64,000 nucleotides of DNA from Candidatus Desulfobacillus denitrificans (GTDB lineage Bacteria > Pseudomonadota > Gammaproteobacteria > Burkholderiales > Rhodocyclaceae): contig AP021857.1 of the NCBI GenBank assembly GCA_017347485.1, forward strand, positions 186,001 through 250,000, written 5' to 3'. Within the stretch, counting starts at the first letter, position 1. Each line of letters begins with the position of its first letter. Position numbers and translations under genes: made by a program. A model generated the notes under the pieces. That model ran no database searches. It was not told the DNA's origin and saw only the letters and a program-made list of their open reading frames with translations. Positions 24,930-36,653 of this stretch are shown one piece after another.

Positions 24930-26123
24930 TCAGCGGCCGAAGATCCCGCGCAGGAGGTTGCCGGGGCTGGGCAGCCCGCCGGCCTCCTCCTTCTCTTGGC
25001 CGGACTGCGTGCGCGACGCCCCGCGGCCGCCCTCGTCGCCCATGCCGAGCATGGTCATGCCGGTCGACTTGACCCGCACGCGCACTGCCCACTCCGGATT
25101 CCACGGCGCCTTCGGGTTGGCGGGCCGCGGCGGATGCGCCAGGTTCAGTTCCGGCCCGTAGGCGATCATGCGCACCATCGCGCCGTCGACGCCGGCGAAG
25201 ATGCCCGAAGGAATCGCGCAGCGCTGCACGCTGGTCGGCAGGATGACCTTCTCCTTGAGCAGCCGCTCGATCTGCGCCGGCGGCAGGTAATCCATCAGGC
25301 CCCAGCCCGGATCGGGCTGCTCGCTGGAACTCCAGATGACCATTTCCTGCTCGCCCTTGGCGCCCATCGCCGTGAGGAAATAGGCGCGGGCGTTGTTCAC
25401 GTCGCCCCAGCCGACATTGACCGGGCCCTTGGGGTCGCCCTGCGCCGACATGCTGATCTTCGGCATGAAATCGTGTCCGGCGCCGATGGCGAACTTCAGG
25501 CCGGCCGGCACGCCCTCGCCGGAAACGGCGTGGTCGCCGCTCATCGAAGCATTCGCCGGCACGCGCTTCCTGTCCTGCTCGTTCGGCCACACCGAGCGGC
25601 CGGCCACGGCCTTGGCGCCGCGATCCGGCGCGAAGCGGCCGGTCATGAATTTCGCGTATTCGTCGGGCGAGGCATTGGCGAAATCCACCACGCGCGGCTG
25701 GCCCGGCCGCACCGTCTCGCTGCAGCCCCAGTAGAACAGCAGTCGGCCCTTCGGTTTTTCCATCTCGCCGGGTTCGCTCCCGCGGTCGCGTTCGACCTGC
25801 ACCGGCACCAGCGGCAGGGCGCTGCCCATGTTCAGCGCCGGCGGGATGGCGTGGCTGCCGAGGGTGCCCGACGGCTTGTTGCGCGTGTGCAGCGCGGTGT
25901 CGAGCCATTTGCCCGGCGCGCCGCCGGCGTTCTTGGTGCCGCCGAAGAAGCCGCCGAACATGCCCATGCCGCCTTCGTCCATGTCGCCCATGCCGGGAAT
26001 CGACAGGCTGTGGGTGGCGACGTCGGCCCAGAACTGGGCGACCGGGGGCTTGGCCTGGGCGAGGGCGATCAGGGGTGACGCCGCAAGGGCAACGACGATG
26101 ACGGACGCGGTGCGAGCGGCCAT
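24930..26123 (-). CDS. Exported protein of unknown function
   Basis: 397 residues starting with a signal peptide (VIVVALAASPLIALAQA, cleavage near residue 23). The mature part is rich in Gly, Met and Pro (GMGDMDEGGMGMFGGFFGG near 45) and contains LLFYWGCSE, VIWSSSEQPDPGWGLMDYLP and LPTSVQRCAIPSGIFAG. I do not recognise a family. ATG 26123 has GGAG about 9 nt upstream, better than longer in-frame options. The C-terminal region has charged linker sequence. It is likely periplasmic and is followed upstream by another exported protein gene (PEBP family). Confidence 0.7.
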   Translation of the reverse strand: MAARTASVIVVALAASPLIALAQAKPPVAQFWADVATHSLSIPGMGDMDEGGMGMFGGFFGGTKNAGGAPGKWLDTALHTRNKPSGTLGSHAIPPALNMGSALPLVPVQVERDRGSEPGEMEKPKGRLLFYWGCSETVRPGQPRVVDFANASPDEYAKFMTGRFAPDRGAKAVAGRSVWPNEQDRKRVPANASMSGDHAVSGEGVPAGLKFAIGAGHDFMPKISMSAQGDPKGPVNVGWGDVNNARAYFLTAMGAKGEQEMVIWSSSEQPDPGWGLMDYLPPAQIERLLKEKVILPTSVQRCAIPSGIFAGVDGAMVRMIAYGPELNLAHPPRPANPKAPWNPEWAVRVRVKSTGMTMLGMGDEGGRGASRTQSGQEKEEAGGLPSPGNLLRGIFGR

Positions 26124-26194
26124 GGCGAACTCCGGGAACAAGGACGCCGTCATTTTACCGGATCGCCGCGACGCGGGGCGATCCGCCGCCAGCG

Positions 26195-26743
26195 CTACTT
26201 GCGGCCGTAGAAGGCGGTGATGCTGGCCTTGGCCAGGCGGTTGGCGTTGATCATGAAGCCGACCATCGCCGCCGGGGCATTCTCGTCCAGCTCGATCTTG
26301 TCGACCTTGAGGGCGTGCACCGTGATCACGTAGCGGTGCGGCCTGTCGCCCTGCGGCGGGCAGGGACCGCCCCAGCCCGACTTGCCGAAATCGGTGCGGC
26401 TTTGCACGGCGCCGGCAGGCATCTTGTCGGCGGCCGGATCGCCGGCGCCGGCCGCCAGCTCGCGCGTCTCGGCGGGCAGGTTGAACACCACCCAGTGCCA
26501 CCAGCCGCTGCCGGTCGGCGCATCCGGGTCGTAGGCCGTCACGGCGAAGCTCCGGGTGCCTTTCGGCGGGTGCCTCCAGGACAGGGCCGGCGACAGGTTG
26601 GCGCCGACGCAGCCGAAGCCGTTGAAGACATGCACCTCCGGAATGGTCCGGGCCGGCTTGACGTCCGGGCTCTCGATGGTGAAGTTGACCGCTTGGGCCG
26701 CGAGCGGCAGGGCGAGTCCCAAGGCGAAGATGATCGATCTCAT
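26195..26743 (-). CDS. YbhB/YbcL-type phosphatidylethanolamine-binding-like protein
   Basis: 182 residues with a cleavable signal peptide (MRSIIFALGLALPLAAQA). The PEBP fold motifs are present: LSPALSWRHPPKGTRSFAV, YDPDAPTGSGWWHWVVFNLP and GWGGPCPPQGDRPHRYVITV. Bacterial family members are periplasmic or cytoplasmic small-ligand-binding proteins of unclear role. It is transcribed separately or with the neighbouring exported protein. Confidence 0.87.
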   Translation of the reverse strand: MRSIIFALGLALPLAAQAVNFTIESPDVKPARTIPEVHVFNGFGCVGANLSPALSWRHPPKGTRSFAVTAYDPDAPTGSGWWHWVVFNLPAETRELAAGAGDPAADKMPAGAVQSRTDFGKSGWGGPCPPQGDRPHRYVITVHALKVDKIELDENAPAAMVGFMINANRLAKASITAFYGRK

Positions 26744-26790
26744 GGCGTGTCTCCTCTCAAGCTATCCCGATGTCGTTCATGTGGAGCAGG

Positions 26791-27240
26791 TCACCTGCAA
26801 TTGGCATCCGCCTGCTTCTGCCAGTCTGCTGCCAGCCGCTGACGCTCCTCGTCTTCCATGTACGTGCGCTCGCCGTCCTTGTTGACCCGGTAGAGGGGCG
26901 TTTCGCGTTTCAGCGAATCGAGGGCATAGCGTGCGCGCTGGCATTTCTCCGCGGCTTGCCGGGTCTTTTGCTGTTCTTCCTGTTGCCGCTTCTCTTCCTG
27001 AAAGCGGTGCTCGTTCGAGTCCTGCAGTTGTTCCTGCCAGCTGCGGCCGCGCTGCGGTGTCTGCGCGCTGTCGAGGGGCGGTTGCGGCCTGGCCTTGAAC
27101 TTTTCACCGGCTTTCCCGGAGGGCGTCGTGTCCGAGTAATGCACGACGCCCTTCTCGTCGACCCATTTGTAGAGGCTGCCCTGCCCCTGCGCGTTCAGGG
27201 CGAAAAGCAGCAGGTCAAGGGCGGCAAGGCGACGGATCAT
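26791..27240 (-). CDS. DUF4124 domain exported protein
   Basis: 149 residues with an N-terminal signal (LAALDLLLFALNAQGQG). The DUF4124 motif LYKWVDEKGVVHYSDTTPSG follows at about residues 23-42. The middle and C-terminal part is highly charged and predicted coiled-coil (EQLQDSNEHRFQEEKRQQEE). The family is widespread in gamma/betaproteobacterial periplasms with unknown function. It lies 10 nt after thiC and is probably read from the thiC transcript. Confidence 0.8.
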   Translation of the reverse strand: MIRRLAALDLLLFALNAQGQGSLYKWVDEKGVVHYSDTTPSGKAGEKFKARPQPPLDSAQTPQRGRSWQEQLQDSNEHRFQEEKRQQEEQQKTRQAAEKCQRARYALDSLKRETPLYRVNKDGERTYMEDEERQRLAADWQKQADANCR

Positions 27241-27250
27241 GGTCGTCGCA

Positions 27251-29250
<2,000 letters not shown>

Positions 29251-29344
29251 CACGGGATCAAAGTAAAACAAAGGCGCGTGCTTTGCAAGCACGAAGATTT
29301 CTCCTGCACGAAGATTTCTCCGCGGCCGTTGCCGAGGCGCCGCC

Positions 29345-30559
29345 TTACCTTTGCCGCAAGCGTGCAATTTTTGCGGCAAGCAGCATGCCGACGATCGAGC
29401 TGGTCCCGGTGACCGTCCAGGTCCATTGCCAACCGCCCGCGACGCCGGCCACCCAGGCGACCAGCGGCGGCCCTATGAACTGGCCGAGTGCCTGGCATTG
29501 CTGCATCCAGCCGACGGTGGTGGAAATCGTGCGGTCGTTGGGAGCCAGGTGCACGGCCAGTGAAAACAGCGTGGCGGGTACCAGGCCGCCGAAAGAGGAA
29601 AACAGCAGCACGGCGGCATAACGCAGCAGGGGCGGCAGACGGTCCGGCAGGCCGAATGCCAGGAAGGTGCCCAGGGCCATGGCGGCGAAGCCGGCATACA
29701 GCAGATGCGCGGGCCGCATGCCGGCATGCAACAAGCGGCCCGAGGCAAGATTGCCCAACACATTGACGGCGGCGGCGAAGGCCGTGAGCGCCCCTGCCGC
29801 CGGCCCGCTCAGCCCGGCCTGGGCGTAGATCGATGGCAGGAAGCCGATCACCGACAGCCACTGGTTGGAATACATGGCGAATGCCAGTGCCACCAGCCAG
29901 GGACCCGCTGTCGATAGCGTCAGGCGCATGCGCTGAAGCCAGTCCTCCTGCGCGGATTCGGAGAATCCAATGACGGGCTGCGCCAGGAGCGCCTGCCGCC
30001 GGCCGTCCGGCGGCACGCCGAGCGCCATCCACACCGACATGATCGCCGACAGCGCGGCCAGGCTCCACCACCAACCCTGCCAGCCGAAGGCGGCCATCAC
30101 CCAGGGGCCGCCGAACAGCGCCGCTGCCGTGCCGAATGGCATGTAAGCGCCCCACATGCCCAGCTTGAGACTGAGGCGCTCGGGCGGGACGAGTTGGCGG
30201 ATCAGGCTGGGCGCGGGCAGCACGACCAGCAGAAACCCGAGGCCCTCGACGGCGCGCAGCCACAGCAGATCCGCGGCGCCGGTCGCCCAGCCGCCCATGG
30301 CGCTGGCCGCCGCCAGGATCGTCAGCCCGGCCAGCATGCTGCGCCGCAAGCCCAGGCTGTCCGCCGAGAGCCCGACCGCGAGCCCCAGCGACATGCCGGC
30401 CAGCTGCACCAGGGACAGCAGGAAACCCGCCTCCAGCAAAGTGATGCCCAGCGCCTCGCGCAGCACCGGGATGGCCGGCGGCAGCTTGCCGACGTGCAGG
30501 GCGGCACTCACGCCCGCAAGGATGACGATCAGGTCAGGGGAAAGAATCGGCCGCTTCAT
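29345..30559 (-). CDS. MFS transporter
   Basis: 404 residues with 12 hydrophobic segments. LSADSLGLRRSMLAG is the cytoplasmic loop 2-3 motif, and ERLSLKLGMWGAYMPFGTAA lies around helices 4-5. The nearest types are CynX/NimT and general drug/anion MFS carriers, but substrate is not evident. It is transcribed toward thiC and diverges from the TetR-efflux operon. The 160-bp divergent region holds the TetR operator, which lies close to the TetR gene rather than to this one. Confidence 0.82.
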   Translation of the reverse strand: MKRPILSPDLIVILAGVSAALHVGKLPPAIPVLREALGITLLEAGFLLSLVQLAGMSLGLAVGLSADSLGLRRSMLAGLTILAAASAMGGWATGAADLLWLRAVEGLGFLLVVLPAPSLIRQLVPPERLSLKLGMWGAYMPFGTAAALFGGPWVMAAFGWQGWWWSLAALSAIMSVWMALGVPPDGRRQALLAQPVIGFSESAQEDWLQRMRLTLSTAGPWLVALAFAMYSNQWLSVIGFLPSIYAQAGLSGPAAGALTAFAAAVNVLGNLASGRLLHAGMRPAHLLYAGFAAMALGTFLAFGLPDRLPPLLRYAAVLLFSSFGGLVPATLFSLAVHLAPNDRTISTTVGWMQQCQALGQFIGPPLVAWVAGVAGGWQWTWTVTGTSSIVGMLLAAKIARLRQR

Positions 30560-30683
30560 GTCGGTTGAGAATCCGGAGCGGGCCCGCGCATCGACGCCCG
30601 CCCCGCATCGGCAAAGGCCGTATTGTCGGCCAACTTCCGGTGCAAGGAGATTTTCATTGACAGAAATCGGACGGACAATTAAA

Positions 30684-30701
30684 TTACCGACCGGTCAGTT
30701 A
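30684..30701. promoter_or_regulatory. TetR-type operator upstream of the efflux operon
   Basis: TTACCGACCGGTCAGTTA is an almost perfect palindrome (arms TTACCGACC / GGTCAGTTA, two mismatched pairs). It ends 14 bp before the TetR start codon and is flanked by AT-rich promoter-like sequence. ACCGACCGGTCNGT-type sites are typical for TetR repressors of RND pumps. Confidence 0.65.
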
Positions 30702-30715
30702 TTTAATGAAAGCCC

Positions 30716-31378
30716 ATGACGCGCGATTCCGCCAAAGCGTCCCGCTGGCGACGGCGCAAGGATGCCCGTCCCTCCGAATTGACGGCTGCCGCTCTGGAGC
30801 TCTTCGTGGAGAAGGGTTTCGCGGCGACGCGCCTCGACGAAATCGCCGCGCGGGCCGGCGTGTCGAAAGGCACGCTGTACCTGTATTTCGACAGCAAGGA
30901 AGAGCTCTTCAAGGCGGTGATCCGCGAGGGCCTGCTGCCCCTGCTGGCGGAAGGCGAGGAACTGGTGGCCAGCATGCCCGCCCCGGCCGGCGAGCTCTTC
31001 AAGGCCATCGTCATGCGTTGGTGGGAAATGGTGGGCGAGGGCCCGATCGGCGGCATCCCCAAGCTGATTATTGCCGAGGCGCGCAATTTTCCCGAGATCG
31101 CCCGCTTCTACGCCGAAGAGGTCATCGATCGCGGCAAGCGGCTGCTGGTGGCCGTCCTGCAGCGCGGCATCGATTCCGGCGAGTTTCGTCCCTGCGATCC
31201 CGACACGCTGGTGCATCTGGTGTTCTCCCCGCTGATGATGCGGGTGATCTGGAAGCATTCGCTCGATTGCTGCGACGTCCATACCGTGCCGATCGATATT
31301 TATCTTCGCGAATACCTCGAACTGATGCTGCGCGGCTTGCGCAGCGATACGCCCAACCGGCAAGGGAGCGCCAGGTGA
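30716..31378 (+). CDS. TetR family repressor of the RND efflux operon
   Basis: 220 residues with the helix-turn-helix TRLDEIAARAGVSKGTLYLY (about residues 42-61) followed by FDSKEELFKAVI. The C-terminal domain resembles AcrR-C-type ligand domains. The palindrome at 30684-30701 immediately upstream indicates autoregulation. Its stop overlaps the GTG start of the membrane fusion protein, so regulator and pump form a single operon. Confidence 0.9.
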   Translation: MTRDSAKASRWRRRKDARPSELTAAALELFVEKGFAATRLDEIAARAGVSKGTLYLYFDSKEELFKAVIREGLLPLLAEGEELVASMPAPAGELFKAIVMRWWEMVGEGPIGGIPKLIIAEARNFPEIARFYAEEVIDRGKRLLVAVLQRGIDSGEFRPCDPDTLVHLVFSPLMMRVIWKHSLDCCDVHTVPIDIYLREYLELMLRGLRSDTPNRQGSAR

Positions 31379-32505
31379 AAAGGAAAACGAAATGGCTGAC
31401 GGCCCTGCTCGCCGTCGCGATCCTCGCCGGCGGTGCCATCGTGGCGCAGCGCCGAGGCGCTGCGCCGGCGCCGGCCGAGGAAAAGCCCGCCGAGGCGGCG
31501 ATCGAGCTGTCGGCGGAGGACATCGCGACGGCGGAAGCCGGCGAAATCCAGCGCCTGCTGCCGGTCACCGGCGCCTTGCGCGCGGTTTCGCAGGCGGTGG
31601 TCAAGGCCAAGGTCGCCGGTGAAGTGACCGAGGTGCTCGTCAAGGAGGGCGACGCCGTCAAGTCCGGCCAGCTGCTGGCGCGTATCGACGAAGCCGATTA
31701 CCGCGCCCGCTTCAACGAGCGCGCGGCGGCGCTGGAAGCCAGCCGCGCCCAGGCCAGGTTCGCCGAGCAGTCCCGTCGCAAGTACCAGGAGTTATTGGCG
31801 AAGCAATTCATCTCGGAGACCGCCTACGACAACTACCGGACCAATGCCGACGTCGCCGAAAGGCAGGCGCAGGCTTCGGCTGCCCAGCTCGTGCTGGCGC
31901 GCAAGGCGCTCGACGACACGCAGGTACGCGCGCCCATCGCCGGCAGCGTGTCCGAACGCGCGCTGCAGCGTGGCGACAAGGCGGCGGTGGATACGCGCCT
32001 GTTCACCATCGTTGACCTGACCCGGCTGGAACTGGAGGCGCCGGTGCCGGCGGCCGAAGTGCCGCATCTGGCGATCGGGCAGGAGGTGCGATTCACGGTC
32101 GAGGGCTTCGGCACGAAGGAATTTGCGGGCGCCATCGTGCGCATCAACCCGGCGACCCAGCCGGGCACGCGTTCCATCCTCATCTACGTCGAGATCCCGA
32201 ATCCGGACCAGTCCCTGAAAGCCGGCATGTTCGCCAAGGGCAGCCTGGTGCTGGCGACGCAGCGCGCCGAGGTGCTGGTGCCAGTCACCGCGCTGCGCAC
32301 CGACGGCGCGGCGACCTTCGTCTACACGGTCGCCGGCGACCGGCTGGCGCGGCAGGACGTCACGGTCGGGCTGGTGAACGAGGGCGCCGGCCGCGCCGAG
32401 ATCGCCAAAGGCCTGGCGCCGGGTGCGCGCCTCGTGCGCACCAACCTCGGCCCGCTCAGGATCGGCGCGCCGCTGCGCATCGCCGCGCCGGCCCAGGCGA
32501 AATAA
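31375..32505 (+). CDS. RND efflux periplasmic adaptor (membrane fusion protein) 1
   Basis: 376 residues starting at GTG 31375, which overlaps the TetR stop and has GGGAG upstream. An N-terminal membrane anchor (WLTALLAVAILAGGAIVA) replaces a lipobox. VVKAKVAGEVTEVLVKEGDA is the first lipoyl half-motif; the alpha-hairpin (about 110-165) and the second half-motif VRAPIAGSVSERALQRGD follow, then the beta-barrel and membrane-proximal domains. It should link the RND pump at 32521 with an outer-membrane channel such as the TolC-like protein at 40799. Confidence 0.9.
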   Translation: MKRKTKWLTALLAVAILAGGAIVAQRRGAAPAPAEEKPAEAAIELSAEDIATAEAGEIQRLLPVTGALRAVSQAVVKAKVAGEVTEVLVKEGDAVKSGQLLARIDEADYRARFNERAAALEASRAQARFAEQSRRKYQELLAKQFISETAYDNYRTNADVAERQAQASAAQLVLARKALDDTQVRAPIAGSVSERALQRGDKAAVDTRLFTIVDLTRLELEAPVPAAEVPHLAIGQEVRFTVEGFGTKEFAGAIVRINPATQPGTRSILIYVEIPNPDQSLKAGMFAKGSLVLATQRAEVLVPVTALRTDGAATFVYTVAGDRLARQDVTVGLVNEGAGRAEIAKGLAPGARLVRTNLGPLRIGAPLRIAAPAQAK

Positions 32506-32520
32506 GGGAACGCGGCCGCC

Positions 32521-35500
32521 ATGTGGTTCACCCGCGTCTCCATCGACAACCCCGTCTTCGCGACGATGGTGATGCTGGCCTTCGTCGTGCTCGGCCTGTT
32601 CTCCTACCAGCGCCTGCAGGTCGACCAGTGGCCCGACATCGAATTCCCGGTGGTGGTGATTACCACCGAATACCCGGGCGCCTCGCCGGAATCCATCGAG
32701 TCCGAGGTCTCGCGCAAGATCGAGGAAGCCGTCAATTCCATCAACGGCATCAAGGTCGTCGCCTCGCGCTCCTACGAGGGCAGCTCGCTGGTGTGGGTCG
32801 AGTTCGAGCTGAGCGTGAATGCCGACCAGGCGGCGCAGGACGTGCGCGACAAGGTGGCGGCCGTCAAGGTGCAGTTCCGCAAGGAAGTGAAGGAGCCGAA
32901 GATCCAGCGCTTCGACCCGGCCGACCGGCCGATCCTCTCGCTGTCGGTGAGCGGCGAGGGCCGCTCGCTGCGCGAGCTCACCACCCTGGCCGACCAGCTC
33001 GTCAAACGGCGCCTGGAAAACGTGCGCGGCGTCGGCTCCGTCACCCTGGTCGGCGGGGTCAAGCGCCAGGTGCTGGTGTACCTCAGGCCGGCCCAGATGG
33101 AGGCGCTCGCCGTCAGCGTCGACCAGGTCATGAACGCGGTGCGCGGCGAGAACCAGGAGCTGCCGACCGGCGCCATCCGCTCGCTCGAGCGCGAGCGCAT
33201 CGTGCGGCTGGAGGGGCGGCTGAAGGCGGTCGACGATTTCAACCGCATCATCGTCGCTCGCCGCGGCGGCCAGCCGGTCTTCCTCAACCAGGTGGCGACG
33301 GTGGTGGACGGCCAGGAGGAGCAGGAGAGCCTGGCCCTGGTGAACGGCCAGCGCACCCTGGCCATCGACATCCTCAAGGCGCGCGGCCAGAACACCATCG
33401 AGGTGGTGAACAACATCCGTGAGGCCATGGCGGCGCTTGCCCGCGAACTGCCGGCGGGCGTCAGGCTCGACGCGGTCAAGGACGCCTCCAAGCCGATCCG
33501 CGTCGGCGTCGATAACACCAAGCAGACCATGATCGAGGGCGCCCTGCTGACCATCGCCATCGTCTTCCTCTTCCTCGGCTCCTGGCGCAGCACCGTCATC
33601 ACCGGACTGACTTTGCCGATCGCCATCCTCGGCACCTTCCTCGCCCTGTATGCGTTCGGCTTCACCATCAACATGCTGACGCTGATGGCGATGTCGCTGT
33701 GCATCGGCCTGCTCATCGACGACGCCATCGTCGTGCGCGAGAACATCGTGCGCCACGCCGCGCTCGGCGCCGACCACAAGACGGCGGCGCTGGAGGGCAC
33801 CCGCGAGATCGGCCTGGCGGTGCTGGCGACGACGCTGTCGATCGTCGCGGTGTTCCTGCCGGTGGGCTTCATGGGCGGCATCATCGGCCGCTTCTTCCAC
33901 CAGTTCGGCGTCACGGTGGCGGCGGCGGTGCTGCTGTCGATGTTCATTTCCTTCACGCTCGACCCGATGCTCTCCTCGGTGTGGCCCGATCCGGCGGTGC
34001 ACGGCAAGCTGCCGGGCGGCCCGCTCGGCCGCCTGCTGCACTGGTTCGAACGCCTCGTGCAGCGCATCTCCGACCTCTACCAGAAGATGCTGGCCTGGGC
34101 GCTGGCGCACCGCGGCAAGACGCTGGCGGCGGCGCTCGGCATCTTCGTCGGCAGTTTTTTCCTGATCCCGCTGCTCGGCAGCGAGTTCGTGCCGCAGGCG
34201 GACTTCGCCGAGACGCAGGTCAACTTCCAGACGCCGGTCGGCTCCTCGCTCGAACTGACCGAGGCCAAGGTGCGCCAGGTCGACGCCGCCCTGCGCGAGT
34301 TTCCCGAGGTGAAGCTGACCTACACGACCATCAACACCGCCAACACCGGCAAGTACGCCGCGGCGATGTACGTCAAGCTGAGCGACCGCCACGAGCGCAC
34401 GCGCAGCCAGCTCGAACTGACCAAGCCGATCCGCGAGCGGCTGCAGCGGATCGGCGGCATCGCGGTGACCAACGTCGGCACGATGAACCCGGTCTCCAAC
34501 GCCAAGCTGCTGGTGCTCAGCCTGCAGGGCAGCGATCTTGCCGAACTGGAGAAGGTGTCGGAGGAGGCGCAGGCGCGTCTGCGCAAGATCCCCGGCCTGG
34601 TCGACCTCGACAGCAGCCTGAAGCCGGCCAAGCCGACGATTGCCGTCGAGATGCGGCGCGAGCTGGCCTCCGACCTCGGCATCTCGCTGGCGCAGGTCGG
34701 CGCGGCGCTGCGGCCGCTGCTGGCCGGCGAGGACACCGGCACCTGGCGCGGACCGGACGACGAGGACTACGACGTGCGCGTGCGCCTGTCGCCGGCCGAC
34801 CGCGCCGCCGCCGCCGACCTCGACCGCATCATGCTGACCAGCAGCCAGCTGCAGGCCGACGGTACGCCGCGCATGGTGCCGCTGCGCCAGGTCGCCGCGC
34901 TGAAGGACTCGAAGGGCGTCTCGCAGATCAACCGGCGCGACCTGACGCGCGAGGTGGAGCTGACCGCCAACGTCTATGGGCGCTCGGTCGGCGAGGTGTC
35001 GAAGGACATCAAGACGGTGCTCGGCGGCATGGAATGGAAGCCGGGCTACCGCTGGGTGATGGGCGGCTCGACCAAGGACATGCAGGAGGCCTTCGGCTTC
35101 GCCGCCTCGGCGCTGTTCCTCGCCATCGTCTTCATCTACATGATCCTCGCCTCGCAGTTCAGGAGCTTCGTGCAGCCGCTGGCCATCATGTCCTCGCTGC
35201 CGCTGACGCTGATCGGCGTCATCCTGGCGCTGATGGTCTTCCACAGCACGCTGAACCTGTTCTCCATCATCGGCTTCATCCTGCTGATGGGACTGGTCAC
35301 CAAGAACGCCATCCTGCTGGTGGACTTCGCCAACCAGGCGCGCGCCGGCGGCAGCACGCGGCAGGCGGCCATCCTCGAGGCGGCCCATGTGCGGCTGCGG
35401 CCGATCCTGATGACGACCCTGGCGATGGTGTTCGGCATGCTGCCGCTGGCGCTCGGCGTCGCCGAAGGCGCCGAGCAGCGCGCGCCGATGGGCCAGGCGG

Positions 35501-35622
35501 TGATCGGCGGCGTCATCACTTCCTCGCTGCTGACCCTGGTGGTGGTGCCGGTGGTCTACACCTTCCTCGACGATCTCACGGTATGGGCGCGACGGCGCTT
35601 CGCCCGCAAGGAAAACCAATGA
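32521..35622 (+). CDS. RND efflux pump permease 1 (HAE1/AcrB superfamily)
   Basis: 1033 residues with 12 transmembrane segments and two large periplasmic loops. The protein starts MWFTRVSIDNPVFATMVML. The TM4 segment LMAMSLCIGLLIDDAIVVRE carries the two proton-relay aspartates, and GFILLMGLVTKNAILLVDFA is the TM10-11 motif. It exports hydrophobic or amphiphilic compounds using the proton gradient. It lies 15 nt after adaptor 1 and overlaps adaptor 2 by 4 nt. Confidence 0.93.
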   Translation: MWFTRVSIDNPVFATMVMLAFVVLGLFSYQRLQVDQWPDIEFPVVVITTEYPGASPESIESEVSRKIEEAVNSINGIKVVASRSYEGSSLVWVEFELSVNADQAAQDVRDKVAAVKVQFRKEVKEPKIQRFDPADRPILSLSVSGEGRSLRELTTLADQLVKRRLENVRGVGSVTLVGGVKRQVLVYLRPAQMEALAVSVDQVMNAVRGENQELPTGAIRSLERERIVRLEGRLKAVDDFNRIIVARRGGQPVFLNQVATVVDGQEEQESLALVNGQRTLAIDILKARGQNTIEVVNNIREAMAALARELPAGVRLDAVKDASKPIRVGVDNTKQTMIEGALLTIAIVFLFLGSWRSTVITGLTLPIAILGTFLALYAFGFTINMLTLMAMSLCIGLLIDDAIVVRENIVRHAALGADHKTAALEGTREIGLAVLATTLSIVAVFLPVGFMGGIIGRFFHQFGVTVAAAVLLSMFISFTLDPMLSSVWPDPAVHGKLPGGPLGRLLHWFERLVQRISDLYQKMLAWALAHRGKTLAAALGIFVGSFFLIPLLGSEFVPQADFAETQVNFQTPVGSSLELTEAKVRQVDAALREFPEVKLTYTTINTANTGKYAAAMYVKLSDRHERTRSQLELTKPIRERLQRIGGIAVTNVGTMNPVSNAKLLVLSLQGSDLAELEKVSEEAQARLRKIPGLVDLDSSLKPAKPTIAVEMRRELASDLGISLAQVGAALRPLLAGEDTGTWRGPDDEDYDVRVRLSPADRAAAADLDRIMLTSSQLQADGTPRMVPLRQVAALKDSKGVSQINRRDLTREVELTANVYGRSVGEVSKDIKTVLGGMEWKPGYRWVMGGSTKDMQEAFGFAASALFLAIVFIYMILASQFRSFVQPLAIMSSLPLTLIGVILALMVFHSTLNLFSIIGFILLMGLVTKNAILLVDFANQARAGGSTRQAAILEAAHVRLRPILMTTLAMVFGMLPLALGVAEGAEQRAPMGQAVIGGVITSSLLTLVVVPVVYTFLDDLTVWARRRFARKENQ

Positions 35623-36653
35623 AAACAGGAAACCTGTTCGCGGCCGGCCTGGCCGCACTGCTGCTGGCCGGCTGCTCGAAGACCGAGGCGCCGGCGCAGC
35701 CGCTGCGCACGGTGCGCGTCATGAAGGTGGACGGCGCCGCCGTGTCCGGCAGCCTGACTTTTCCCGGCGAGGTGCGCGCGCGCTACGAGAGCCGGCTCGG
35801 CTTCCGCCTCGGCGGCAAGCTGGTCGAGCGGCGCGTCGATGTCGGCGCCGTGGTCAAGCGCGGCCAGGTGCTGGCGCGCCTCGACGCGCAGGACGCGTCG
35901 CTGAACGCGGCGCAGGCCGAGGCGGCCCGCGCGCTGGCCGACGCCGAGGCGAAGCGCTACCGCGACCTGCGCGCGAAGAACTTCGTCAGCCAGGCGGTGC
36001 TCGACGCCAAGGAAACGGCGCTGAAGACGGCCACGGCGCAGGCCGGCATGGCGCGGAATCAGGCCGGCTACACCACCCTGGTGGCCGACCGCGACGGCGT
36101 CGTCACGGCGGTCGAGGCCGAGGCCGGCCAGGTGGTTTCGGCCGGCCAGACGGTGGTGCGCGTGGCCGAGGGGAACGAGCGCGAGATTGCGATTGCCGTG
36201 CCGGAAGGCGAGGTGGAAAGGGTGCGCGCGGCGGAGGGCTTTGCCATCGGCCTGAACAGCCTGCCCGGCCGCAGCTGGCAGGGCAGGCTGCGCGAACTCT
36301 CGCCCTCCGCCGATCCGGCGACGCGCACTTTCACCGCGCGCATCGGCGTGGTGGAGGCCGATGAATCGGTGCGCCTCGGCATGAGCGCCGGCGTGCAGGC
36401 AAAAGTCAGTTCCGGCGACACGGCGCTGCGCCTGCCGCTCTCCGCTTTCTTCACGCGCAACGACCAGGCCAACGTCTGGGTGGTCGATCCGGCGACGCAG
36501 ACGGTGAGCTTGAAGAAGGTCGACACCGACGGCGTCGTCGGCAACGACTTGCGCGTCAAGGCCGGCCTGCAGCCGGGCATGCTGGTGGTCACCGCCGGCG
36601 CCAGCCTGCTCGAACCGGGGCAGAAGGTGCGCCTGCCGGACGGCGCCAAATGA
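35619..36653 (+). CDS. RND efflux periplasmic adaptor 2 (lipoprotein)
   Basis: 344 residues with a lipobox LAGC (acylated Cys19), unlike adaptor 1, which is membrane-anchored by a helix. Adaptor motifs GEVRARYESRLGFRLGGKL and LVADRDGVVTAVEAEAGQVV form the split lipoyl domain, with a short hairpin between. It overlaps both neighbours by ATGA, so it is coupled to pump 1 upstream and pump 2 downstream. It most likely partners pump 2; one shared tripartite system with two adaptors, as in TriABC, is also possible. Confidence 0.9.
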   Translation: MKTGNLFAAGLAALLLAGCSKTEAPAQPLRTVRVMKVDGAAVSGSLTFPGEVRARYESRLGFRLGGKLVERRVDVGAVVKRGQVLARLDAQDASLNAAQAEAARALADAEAKRYRDLRAKNFVSQAVLDAKETALKTATAQAGMARNQAGYTTLVADRDGVVTAVEAEAGQVVSAGQTVVRVAEGNEREIAIAVPEGEVERVRAAEGFAIGLNSLPGRSWQGRLRELSPSADPATRTFTARIGVVEADESVRLGMSAGVQAKVSSGDTALRLPLSAFFTRNDQANVWVVDPATQTVSLKKVDTDGVVGNDLRVKAGLQPGMLVVTAGASLLEPGQKVRLPDGAK

